From Photorhabdus cinerea (GTDB lineage: Bacteria > Pseudomonadota > Gammaproteobacteria > Enterobacterales > Enterobacteriaceae): a stretch of 64,000 nt of DNA. Location of the stretch: NCBI RefSeq assembly GCF_011189575.1, contig NZ_PUJW01000007.1:62001-126000 (forward strand), in the 5' to 3' direction. Below, piece by piece: positions 1 to 8,139 of the stretch. Below the pieces are notes generated by a model. The model had not been told where the DNA came from and did not search any database. It saw nothing but the letters and a program-made list of their open reading frames with translations. The stretch's first letter is position 1, and each line of letters opens with the position of its first letter. A program made the position numbers and the translations under genes.

Positions 1-556
1 ATCCTATTTCTTCCAGTTCGTCGTCATGTTCGAAGCAGTGTTTATCCTGACAGCTGTTGACTCTGGTACACGTGTTGCCCGCTATCTGCTGCAAGATTTT
101 CTGGGCGATATCTGGGCACCACTGAAACGCCTCGACTGGTTGCCAGGTTCGGTCGGTTGCAGTATCGCTGCCTGTTTACTGTGGGGTTATCTGCTGAATT
201 CCGGTGATATCAATTCAGTTTGGGCACTATTTGGTGTATCCAATCAACTGATGGCATCTATCGGCCTGATGATTGGTGCAACAATTATCCTGCGTCTGTC
301 TGAAAAACGCTGGTATATGCTTACCTGTCTGATCCCGCTGACTTACCTGTATGTTACGGTAAACTACGCTGCTTATTGGATGGTGAAGCATGTTTATTTC
401 AACTCCGCAGCAAAAGGTTTCAATATCTTCAACGGGACTATCTCCATTGTGATGGTTATCCTCGGCGTAGTGATTATGGTTTCTTCTATCATGCAATGGC
501 TGAAACTATGGCGCGCACGTAGTGCAAACAATCCTGTCGGAGTACTGATTAACTGA
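1..556 (+). CDS. cstA: Carbon starvation protein A, C-terminal part (5' end outside window)
   Basis: Peptide transport protein of the CstA family in the inner membrane, induced by carbon starvation in enterics. The reading frame is already open at base 2, and the visible part (about 184 residues) starts inside the protein. It carries the conserved family stretch FQFVVMFEAVFILTAVDSGT and then four or five hydrophobic segments, the last ending near the C-terminus. The stop is TGA at 554-556. The residues and length match the C-terminal quarter of E. coli CstA (about 700 aa). A rho-independent terminator follows directly. The sequence shows nothing about its regulation because the promoter is outside the window. 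Confidence 0.93.
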   Translation, partial: SYFFQFVVMFEAVFILTAVDSGTRVARYLLQDFLGDIWAPLKRLDWLPGSVGCSIAACLLWGYLLNSGDINSVWALFGVSNQLMASIGLMIGATIILRLSEKRWYMLTCLIPLTYLYVTVNYAAYWMVKHVYFNSAAKGFNIFNGTISIVMVILGVVIMVSSIMQWLKLWRARSANNPVGVLIN

Positions 557-576
557 TTTTCCTTCATATAAACATC

Positions 577-608
577 AAAAGCTGCTTCTTTGTGTAGAGC
601 AGCTTTTT
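577..608 (+). terminator. Rho-independent terminator of cstA
   Basis: AAAAGCTGCT (577-586) pairs perfectly with AGCAGCTTTT (598-607) around an 11-nt loop, and the 3' arm ends in a run of five T. It lies 20 bp after the cstA stop. Confidence 0.85.
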
Positions 609-780
609 CTACTACAGAAATATTTACATCACATAATGAGTGTTCTTAAGGAATAGTTATGACTACATTAACTTGATTAAGAAAGTAACGAATACAATGA
701 TAACTAAAAGGAAAAATTCCCCAAGAAGACTGAACATACCACAATTGAAACACTCGGTAGATTGAAGTGCATTGGCAACA

Positions 781-810
781 AAAACGGCTCCTGTAAAAAG
801 GAGCCGTTTT
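781..810 (-). terminator. Rho-independent terminator of deaD
   Basis: A perfect 11-bp inverted repeat, AAAACGGCTCC (781-791) and GGAGCCGTTTT (800-810), with an 8-nt loop. On the minus strand it is followed by a T-rich stretch. It starts about 20 bp after the deaD stop and is symmetric enough to act on both strands. Confidence 0.85.
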
Positions 811-830
811 ATCATTCAAATATCAGTCAA

Positions 831-2765
831 TTACTGCGCGTTGCTGTTGTTATAACGACGGCGTGGAGTAGATGAACCATTCTCATCGCTACGACCACGG
901 AAATTGCTACGGCTTTGGCCTTCACCGCGACTTTCACCACCACGACCTTCTCCACTACGGCGTTCACCGCTGAAACGACGGCCACCACCGTTGAAATTCT
1001 CACGATCACGGCGAGGAGCATTGCCATTACTGTTACCGTTACGTGGGCCACCACGGCGTTCACGACGTTCAGATGGTTGCGCATCACCCATTAACTGCAT
1101 ATTCATTGGTTTATTCAGAATACGAGTACGGGTAAAGTGAGACAACAAGTCGCCTGGCATACCTTTTGGCAGCTCAATTGTAGAATGAGTTGCAAACAGT
1201 TTAATGTTACCAATATAACGGCTGCTGATATCGCCTTCGTTAGCAATCGCACCAACGATATGACGAACTTCAACACCATCATCACGACCCACTTCAATAC
1301 GGTACAGCTCCATGTCACCAACATCACGGCGCTCACGGCGAGGACGATCACCACGTTGTTCACCTCGCTCACCACGATCATCGAAACTATTGCGGCGACG
1401 ATCATCACGCTCGTTGAACTCACGACGAGGACGGCGAACCGGGTCTGGTGGCAGAATCAACGGACGCTCACCTTGTGCCATTTTCAACAACGCCGCTGCC
1501 AGAGTTTCTATATCCAAATCTTCCGCAGGTTGCAATTTGGACAACAGAGCACGGTACTGCTCCAGATCGCTGCTTTCCAGCTGTTGTTGCACATTGGCTG
1601 CAAATTTTTCCAGACGGCGCTGACTCAGCAACTCGGCATTCGGCAGTTCAACTTCAGGGATAGTCAACTTCATTGTACGTTCAACGTTACGTAACAGGCG
1701 GCGTTCACGGTTCTCTACAAACAGCAATGCACGGCCAGCACGTCCCGCACGACCTGTACGACCAATACGGTGAACATAAGATTCCGCATCCATTGGAATA
1801 TCATAGTTAACAACCAAACTGATACGCTCAACATCCAGACCACGCGCTGCAACATCCGTTGCGATCAGAATATCCAAACGACCATCTTTCAGACGTTCCA
1901 GTGTCTGCTCACGCAGTGCCTGGTTCATATCACCGTTCAGGGCCGCACTATTGTAACCACTACGCTCCAGTGCTTCTGCCACTTCCAGCGTTGCATTTTT
2001 AGTACGCACGAAAATAATCGCAGCATCAAAATCTTCAGCTTCCAGGAAACGCACCAATGCTTCATTTTTACGCATACCGTAAACAGACCAATAGCTCTGG
2101 CTGATGTCAGGACGAGTAGTTACACTCGCCTGAATACGCACTTCCTGCGGATCGTTCATAAAACGGCGAGTAATACGGCGGATAGCTTCTGGCATAGTTG
2201 CAGAGAACAACGCAGTTTGGTGCTCTGCGGGGATCTGGCTCATGATGTTTTCAACATCTTCAATGAAGCCCATGCGCAGCATTTCGTCTGCTTCATCCAA
2301 AACCAAACCGCTCAGGTTAGAAAGATCCAAAGTACCACGCTTCAGATGGTCCAGAAGACGACCTGGTGTACCCACAACAATTTGTGGCCCCTGACGCAAA
2401 GCGCGTAATTGAACGTCATAACGTTGTCCACCATATAGTGCAACAACATTCACATTACGCATATGCTTAGAAAAATCTGCGCATGCTTCAGCTACCTGTA
2501 CCGCCAGTTCACGGGTCGGTGCCAGCACAAGGATCTGCGGAGCTTTCAGCTCAGCATTAATGTTATGCAATAAAGGCAGGCTGAATGCCGCCGTTTTACC
2601 ACTGCCGGTCTGGGCCATACCCAGCACATCACGACCATTTAATAAATGGGGGATACATTGTTGCTGGATTGGAGATGGCTTTTCATAGCCAAGATCTTCC
2701 AGTGCAGAAAGAATAGGTGCTGATAAACCCAGATCAGCAAAGGAGATTTCAGTTTCAGTGGTCAT
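831..2765 (-). CDS. deaD: ATP-dependent DEAD-box RNA helicase DeaD (CsdA)
   Basis: Cold-shock RNA helicase that helps 50S assembly and mRNA unwinding and can associate with the degradosome. The 644-residue protein shows the helicase motifs in order: Q motif (near residue 30), AQTGSGKT (about 51-58), PTRELA, LDEADEML, SAT, then the C-terminal helicase domain ending HRIGRTGRAGRAGRA. A DbpA-type RNA-binding domain follows, and then a tail of about 90 residues rich in Arg and Gly. I chose the ATG at 2765 (MTTETEISFADLGL) over the ATG at 2780, because only the inner one has an AGG about 9 nt upstream and it aligns with the E. coli start. In E. coli nlpI is also immediately upstream. Confidence 0.96.
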   Translation of the reverse strand: MTTETEISFADLGLSAPILSALEDLGYEKPSPIQQQCIPHLLNGRDVLGMAQTGSGKTAAFSLPLLHNINAELKAPQILVLAPTRELAVQVAEACADFSKHMRNVNVVALYGGQRYDVQLRALRQGPQIVVGTPGRLLDHLKRGTLDLSNLSGLVLDEADEMLRMGFIEDVENIMSQIPAEHQTALFSATMPEAIRRITRRFMNDPQEVRIQASVTTRPDISQSYWSVYGMRKNEALVRFLEAEDFDAAIIFVRTKNATLEVAEALERSGYNSAALNGDMNQALREQTLERLKDGRLDILIATDVAARGLDVERISLVVNYDIPMDAESYVHRIGRTGRAGRAGRALLFVENRERRLLRNVERTMKLTIPEVELPNAELLSQRRLEKFAANVQQQLESSDLEQYRALLSKLQPAEDLDIETLAAALLKMAQGERPLILPPDPVRRPRREFNERDDRRRNSFDDRGERGEQRGDRPRRERRDVGDMELYRIEVGRDDGVEVRHIVGAIANEGDISSRYIGNIKLFATHSTIELPKGMPGDLLSHFTRTRILNKPMNMQLMGDAQPSERRERRGGPRNGNSNGNAPRRDRENFNGGGRRFSGERRSGEGRGGESRGEGQSRSNFRGRSDENGSSTPRRRYNNSNAQ

Positions 2766-2936
2766 GTAATGGTGCCTCATTAGTTATGGCGGCCAGCCTA
2801 CATAACGCATCGAAAAAAATTTCGGTCATTTTCATTTAAAATGTGAACTGGCTCAAAGTATGTAATTAAACGAACAAACAAGCCCTCATCGGTCAAGATG
2901 ATGGACTTTGCAAATCGATCTCGAAATGTTCGTCAG

Positions 2937-3821
2937 CTATTGCTGGTCCGATTCTGATAGGTCGTCTTGTTCCTGGCCTAACAGCGCCAATTCCAACAAT
3001 GCATAGCGGTGCTCAACAAAGTTATGTGCATTGTTAGCCACCGTCAGCTTGAATAACGCAGATGCGCTATCCTTGTCCCCCAGACTTAGGTAATGTTTAC
3101 CTAAATAGAAGTCAGTTTCACTGAGATGCTCAGCGAGCGAAGTGTTATCCGTTGCATTCTCTTTCAAGCGATCCATCAATGTATATTCACTGATTTTGCC
3201 TAAATAGAATTCAACTATATTCCAGCCCCATTGCCCCCGGTTCGCTCTTTCATAGTGTTGCGACAAGTTTACCATCGCTCCTTTAGGATAAAATTCTTTT
3301 TCCACCAGGTATAACCACAACGAACGGAAGGGATCATTTGGATCGTCTTGATAAAACGCCTGCAGATCATCCTGCGCTAACTTATACCGGCCACCGTAAT
3401 ACAACGCGATGCCGCGGTTCAGACGCGCGTAATTGTAAGTTGGATCAAGCTCTAATACAGAATCAAACGCTTCATAGGCGGCATCAAAATTGCCAGCCTG
3501 CGTAAAGTAAATCCCCAGATAATTAAAAATCTCTGGAATATTAGGGCGAATAGATAAGGCAATAGAAAAATCATTCCGTGCCAAAGCCCTCAGCCCGAGA
3601 CTATCATACAGCACACCTCTCTCATATAAAAGCTGTGCGTACTCATCTTCTGTCAATGACCGACTCGCGAGAATCTGTTCCATACGAGCCAGAATGACTT
3701 CCTGCTGCAATGAAGGTTGTAACGGAATAGCAAAAACTTCGTTTTTACGCCAATCCTTGCTGTTGCATCCTGTTAAAATAAGTATTGCTACAGCATAACA
3801 CCAGCGCAGAAAAAAATTCAT
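2937..3821 (-). CDS. nlpI: Lipoprotein NlpI, TPR adaptor for murein hydrolases
   Basis: Outer-membrane lipoprotein whose tetratricopeptide repeats scaffold peptidoglycan hydrolases and the protease Prc. The 294 residues equal the usual family length. The N-terminus is a lipoprotein signal with lipobox LTGC (Cys at about residue 19). The body holds helical TPR repeats, for example the segments around residues 62-95, 96-130 and 131-165. It lies between pnp and deaD as in E. coli. The last two positions are Gln residues. Confidence 0.96.
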   Translation of the reverse strand: MNFFLRWCYAVAILILTGCNSKDWRKNEVFAIPLQPSLQQEVILARMEQILASRSLTEDEYAQLLYERGVLYDSLGLRALARNDFSIALSIRPNIPEIFNYLGIYFTQAGNFDAAYEAFDSVLELDPTYNYARLNRGIALYYGGRYKLAQDDLQAFYQDDPNDPFRSLWLYLVEKEFYPKGAMVNLSQHYERANRGQWGWNIVEFYLGKISEYTLMDRLKENATDNTSLAEHLSETDFYLGKHYLSLGDKDSASALFKLTVANNAHNFVEHRYALLELALLGQEQDDLSESDQQ

Positions 3822-3905
3822 TTCCTACTCCCGAAAGTCAGACATTGATAAGAATGACCTATCACCCATCTTGCATTTATTGGGCCTCCTGCCCTTGAGT
3901 CTATT

Positions 3906-3934
3906 AAACGGCGCTTTTTTACAAGACACCGTTT
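3906..3934 (-). terminator. Weak hairpin downstream of pnp
   Basis: AAACGG (3906-3911) can pair with CCGTTT (3929-3934) around a T-rich loop, 13 bp after the pnp stop. The stem is short and no long T run follows on the minus strand, so termination is uncertain. Confidence 0.35.
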
Positions 3935-3946
3935 ATGACATCAAAT

Positions 3947-6076
3947 TTATTCTGCTGATTGTGGTACCTGTGATGCTTCCTCAACAGTTGTACCCGCTGT
4001 TGCTTCTTTAATGCTCAAACGAACACGGCCCTGGCGATCAACTTCTAGTACTTTAACTGATACTTCCTGACTTACCTGCAAATAATCAGCCACTTTCTCA
4101 ACACGTTTATCAGCAATCTGAGAAATATGTACCAGACCTTCTTTACCACCACCGATAGCAACAAATGCGCCGAAATCAACGATACGGGTTACTTTACCAG
4201 TGTAAACACGCCCAACTTCGATCTCCGCAGTAATTTCTTCAATACGGCTGATTGCATGTTTTGCTTTTTCGCCATCAGTTGCAGCAATCTTCACTGTACC
4301 ATCATCTTCGATTTCAATAGTAGTACCGGTTTCTTCAGTCAGCGCACGGATAACTGAGCCACCTTTACCGATAACATCTTTGATCTTGTCAGGATTAATC
4401 TTGATAGTGTGAATGCGTGGTGCAAATTCAGAAATATCATTACGTGGGCAATGAATTGCCTGCTCCATTACACTCAGAATATGCAAACGTGCACCTTTTG
4501 CCTGATTCAAAGCAACTTGCATAATTTCGCGAGTGATACCTTCAATTTTGATATCCATTTGCAGAGCGCTAACACCTTCACGGCTACCAGCTACTTTAAA
4601 GTCCATGTCTCCCAAATGATCTTCATCACCCAGAATGTCAGACAGAACAACAAAGTTATCCCCTTCTTTCACCAGCCCCATTGCAATACCAGCAACAGCA
4701 GCTTTAATCGGTACACCTGCGTCCATCAGTGCAAGAGATGCACCACAAACAGATGCCATTGAAGATGAGCCGTTTGATTCAGTAATTTCAGAAACTACAC
4801 GAACAGTATATGGGAATTCATTAGCTTTTGGCATAACTGCCAATACACCACGTTTAGCCAGACGGCCGTGACCAATTTCACGACGTTTTGGCGAACCAAT
4901 CATACCTGTCTCACCAACAGAGTATGGAGGGAAGTTGTAGTGCAACAGGAAGCGATCTGTGCGTTCACCCATCAGCTCATCAATGATTTGCGCATCACGT
5001 TCTGTACCCAAAGTCGCAGTAACCAAAGCCTGGGTTTCACCACGAGTAAACAATGCAGAACCGTGGGTACGAGGCAGAACACCAGTACGTACGTCCAACG
5101 CACGAACCATATCCTTTTCACGACCATCAATACGTGGTTCACCACGTAAAACACGACTGCGAACAACATTTTTCTCTAAGCTACCTAAAATCTCATGGAT
5201 TTCGGCTTCATCCAGAGTTTCATCCTGTTCCAACAATGCTGCTGAAACTTCATCTTTGATAGCATCAACTTGAGCATAACGCTCTTGTTTCTCAGTGATA
5301 CGATAAGCATCACCCAGACGGCTTTCTGCCAATGCAGCGACCCGATCATGTAATTCTTGGTTAACAGGTTCTGGCGCCCAATCCCATTTTTCTTTGCCCG
5401 CTTCCGCAGCCAACGCATTAATGTTATCAATAACCACCTGTTGTTGATCATGACCAAACACCACCGCGCCCAGCATTTGTTCTTCAGTTAACAGATCTGC
5501 TTCAGATTCAACCATCAGTACAGCACCAGCAGTACCTGAAACCACTAGATCCAAACGGCTATTTTTCAGCTCATCACTGGTTGGGTTCAGTACATATTGA
5601 TCATTGATATAACCAACACGAGCGGCGCCAATTGGGCCATTGAATGGAATACCAGAAAGTGCTAGTGCAGCAGAAGCACCAATCATTGCAACAATATCAG
5701 GGTTAACTTGTGGATTAACAGAAACAACAGTTGCTACGATCTGAACCTCGTTCAGGAAACCTTCTGGGAATAGAGGGCGCAGAGGACGATCAATCAAACG
5801 AGCTACCAACGTTTCACCTTCTCCCGGGCGGCCTTCACGACGGAAGAAACTACCTGGAATACGGCCAGCAGCGTAAGTACGCTCCTGATAGTTAACAGTC
5901 AGTGGAAAGAAATCCTGACCAGCTTTTGCTTTTTTCTGACCAACAACAGTGACGAATACAGCAGTGTCATCCATATTTACCATAACAGCAGCTGTGGCCT
6001 GGCGAGCCATCATACCTGTTTCGATAGTAACGGTATGTTGACCATATTGAAATTTACGAACAATCGGACTCAGCAA
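3947..6076 (-). CDS. pnp: Polyribonucleotide nucleotidyltransferase (PNPase)
   Basis: Phosphorolytic 3'-to-5' exoribonuclease and degradosome subunit. The 709-residue protein has two RNase PH-like halves (about 1-220 and 310-540) joined by a helical linker. After these come a KH domain (about 550-615, with the IGKGG loop) and an S1 domain (about 620-690, with GRVYTGKVTRIVDFGAF). The length matches the E. coli enzyme (711). It lies downstream of rpsO as usual. The leader between 6077 and 6280 contains an inverted repeat (about 6226-6275) that could serve as the RNase III/PNPase autocontrol hairpin known in E. coli; this role is inferred from position. Confidence 0.97.
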   Translation of the reverse strand: MLSPIVRKFQYGQHTVTIETGMMARQATAAVMVNMDDTAVFVTVVGQKKAKAGQDFFPLTVNYQERTYAAGRIPGSFFRREGRPGEGETLVARLIDRPLRPLFPEGFLNEVQIVATVVSVNPQVNPDIVAMIGASAALALSGIPFNGPIGAARVGYINDQYVLNPTSDELKNSRLDLVVSGTAGAVLMVESEADLLTEEQMLGAVVFGHDQQQVVIDNINALAAEAGKEKWDWAPEPVNQELHDRVAALAESRLGDAYRITEKQERYAQVDAIKDEVSAALLEQDETLDEAEIHEILGSLEKNVVRSRVLRGEPRIDGREKDMVRALDVRTGVLPRTHGSALFTRGETQALVTATLGTERDAQIIDELMGERTDRFLLHYNFPPYSVGETGMIGSPKRREIGHGRLAKRGVLAVMPKANEFPYTVRVVSEITESNGSSSMASVCGASLALMDAGVPIKAAVAGIAMGLVKEGDNFVVLSDILGDEDHLGDMDFKVAGSREGVSALQMDIKIEGITREIMQVALNQAKGARLHILSVMEQAIHCPRNDISEFAPRIHTIKINPDKIKDVIGKGGSVIRALTEETGTTIEIEDDGTVKIAATDGEKAKHAISRIEEITAEIEVGRVYTGKVTRIVDFGAFVAIGGGKEGLVHISQIADKRVEKVADYLQVSQEVSVKVLEVDRQGRVRLSIKEATAGTTVEEASQVPQSAE

Positions 6077-6225
6077 AATAATATCCTTTCGTTAACGTTG
6101 CCTTTTATATGTTAGCAGGCAACAATGAATGATCTCTTCATGCCACATCCTCGCGACTAATGACAGAACTTACTCCCTTAAGCACTCTCATTAGCCGCGC
6201 GAACCTCTGTAACCGAAGAGCCTTA

Positions 6226-6275
6226 CCAAAAACCACCATCAGCATTCTTATGCTGCTACATAATGATGGTTTTTC
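6226..6275 (-). promoter_or_regulatory. pnp leader hairpin (candidate RNase III site)
   Basis: AAAAACCACCATCA near 6227-6240 can pair, with a small bulge, with TGATGGTTTTT near 6264-6274. The resulting stem lies in the pnp leader between rpsO and pnp. E. coli pnp has an RNase III-cut stem-loop in the same place. The link is by position and shape only. Confidence 0.45.
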
Positions 6276-6280
6276 AGAAG

Positions 6281-6306
6281 AAAAGGGGCCATATATGGCC
6301 CCTTTC
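6281..6306 (-). terminator. Rho-independent terminator of rpsO
   Basis: AAAGGGGCCAT / ATGGCCCCTTT forms a nearly perfect palindrome with a T run on the minus strand. It lies 17 bp after the rpsO stop, at the position of the partial rpsO terminator of E. coli. Confidence 0.85.
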
Positions 6307-6323
6307 CGCTGAAACTTGCTTGA

Positions 6324-6593
6324 TTAGCGACGCAGGCCGAGACGCCCAATCAGCACAGTGTAACTTGTCACATTTTTACGCTTCAGATAGTCCAGCAATT
6401 TGCGGCGCTGAGAAACCATGCGCAGCAGACCACGACGGCTATGGTGATCTTTTTTATGCTCTGAAAAATGGCCTTGCAAGTGATTAATCTGCGCAGTCAG
6501 CAGAGCAATCTGTACTTCACTAGAACCACTGTCATTCGCATCACGACCAAATTCCGCAATAATTTGCGCTTTTGCTTCAGTACTTAGAGACAT
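6324..6593 (-). CDS. rpsO: 30S ribosomal protein S15
   Basis: Primary 16S rRNA-binding protein of the 30S platform. The 89-residue product (MSLSTEAKAQIIAEFG...) has the family length and ends in the conserved Arg-rich IGRLGLRR. I used the ATG at 6593 because the longer frame (start 6629) adds a hydrophobic, non-homologous extension. It is followed by pnp in the standard rpsO-pnp arrangement. In E. coli S15 represses its own mRNA through a leader pseudoknot; I did not resolve such a fold here. Confidence 0.97.
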   Translation of the reverse strand: MSLSTEAKAQIIAEFGRDANDSGSSEVQIALLTAQINHLQGHFSEHKKDHHSRRGLLRMVSQRRKLLDYLKRKNVTSYTVLIGRLGLRR

Positions 6594-6717
6594 ATTACAA
6601 CTCCAAAAAAATATATAAATTAAAATCACGGGTGCCGATCTCTAATTCAGCCGCCCAACATATAGCTGCGCCATTCTACGCCGCAAATAAGTTAAGCGCA
6701 AGATGACCCCAAATACC

Positions 6718-7665
6718 CTAGTCCCTGCTTTCAACAACCAAACGACGGGGAGCAACAAGCCCATCATCATTAATAGCAGCAATGCCGATGAATTTCCGTT
6801 CATCACCTTCAGTTACGCGTACCATACTTTCAACTAGAGCCAAAGATTTGGCACTTCGCACTGCTTGGCCTTGTTTAAAATAAGACGCAACGACTGGAAG
6901 TAAATTAACTTCAGGAAAATGAGCAACTGCACTATCCATTGGCAATAACAATGGATCAATTAATTCGCCCACAGGTATTTCCCGATCTTCGGCCTGCTTT
7001 TGCAATTCATATAATTGCTCAAGTGTCACCATTCGATCATTTGGGTAATTCGCTACCTGCAAACGGCGTAAATAAATAACGTGAGCACCACAACCTAATA
7101 ACTCGCCTAAGTCATCAATAATGGTACGAATATAAGTTCCTTTCGAGCAGTGTATCTCCAATTCCAGCTCATCCTCTTCCCAACGGATAAACTGTAATTC
7201 ATAAACCGTAATTGGCCGAGCTTCTCGTTCTACTTCAATACCCTGACGGGCATATTCATACAATGGTTTTCCCTGATGTTTCAGTGCAGAATACATAGAG
7301 GGAATTTGCATGGTATTACCACGGAATTTATTCAAAGCATCATCAAGCTGAGCTTGATCTAGCTGAATTGCTCTCTCACTAATGATCTGCCCATGTGAAT
7401 CAGATGTGTCAGTTCGCTGACCAAGACGAGCCACTGCCCGGTAACGCTTGTCGGAATCAAGTAAGAACTGGGAGAATTTAGTCGCTTCACCGAGACAAAC
7501 CGGTAGCATACCCGTTGCCAATGGGTCCAACGCACCAGTGTGGCCAGCTTTGCTGGCATTAAAAATACGTTTTACTTTTTGCAGTGCATCATTAGAAGAA
7601 ATATCTTGCGGCTTATCCAGTAACAGCACACCATGTATATCACGACCGCGACGACGACGCCCCAT
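6718..7665 (-). CDS. truB: tRNA pseudouridine(55) synthase TruB
   Basis: Makes the invariant pseudouridine 55 in the T loop of tRNAs. The 315-residue protein has the catalytic-loop motif GHTGALDPLATGMLP with the nucleophile Asp at about residue 47. It also has the conserved YS-A-KHQGKPLYEYAR segment and a C-terminal PUA-like part. The start ATG overlaps the rbfA stop by one base (TAATG), a sign of translational coupling in the rimP-nusA-infB-rbfA-truB operon. Confidence 0.97.
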   Translation of the reverse strand: MGRRRRGRDIHGVLLLDKPQDISSNDALQKVKRIFNASKAGHTGALDPLATGMLPVCLGEATKFSQFLLDSDKRYRAVARLGQRTDTSDSHGQIISERAIQLDQAQLDDALNKFRGNTMQIPSMYSALKHQGKPLYEYARQGIEVEREARPITVYELQFIRWEEDELELEIHCSKGTYIRTIIDDLGELLGCGAHVIYLRRLQVANYPNDRMVTLEQLYELQKQAEDREIPVGELIDPLLLPMDSAVAHFPEVNLLPVVASYFKQGQAVRSAKSLALVESMVRVTEGDERKFIGIAAINDDGLVAPRRLVVESRD

Positions 7666-8075
7666 TAGTTCTCCTCTTTGCGATCCGCAGAAGCCCGACG
7701 CTGTTCATCATCCTTCACGACATTAGTGACCAGATTAGACATTCTCATCCCCTCTACTAGGGAATTATCGTAGGAAAATGTCAATTCCGGTACAACACGC
7801 AAACGCATTGCTTTACCCAACAGAGAACGTATAAAACCAGATGCTTCATTCAATGCCTTAATACCGTTTTTCACCACATCAGAATCATGCTCTTCAGTCA
7901 GCACATTTAGAAAAGTGACGAAAACTTTGGCATAAGCCAAATCACGTGAAACTTCAACACCAGAAACAGTTGCCATACCGATCCGTGGATCTTTTACTTC
8001 TCGCTGCAAAATGATGGCAATTTCTTTTTGCATTTCCTGTGCAACACGCTGAGTACGACTGAATTCTCTTGCCAT
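7665..8075 (-). CDS. rbfA: 30S ribosome-binding factor A
   Basis: Cold-shock assembly factor that binds the 30S subunit near 16S helix 1. The product is 136 residues with a KH-like fold. Its N-terminus MAREFSRTQRV matches the family, so I placed the start at 8075 rather than at the upstream ATG (8165) inside the infB 3' region. It lies 64 bp after infB and overlaps truB by one base. Confidence 0.96.
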   Translation of the reverse strand: MAREFSRTQRVAQEMQKEIAIILQREVKDPRIGMATVSGVEVSRDLAYAKVFVTFLNVLTEEHDSDVVKNGIKALNEASGFIRSLLGKAMRLRVVPELTFSYDNSLVEGMRMSNLVTNVVKDDEQRRASADRKEEN

Positions 8076-8139
8076 TGTTGTATCTCCTGACATTGGGGGG
8101 CATAAGCCCCCCAACAATGAAATTAACCAGCGGTAGGAA

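Noticed and set aside
1770..2408. 212-codon ORF antisense to deaD
   Set aside because: Shadow of the conserved helicase gene; its composition follows from deaD codon use.
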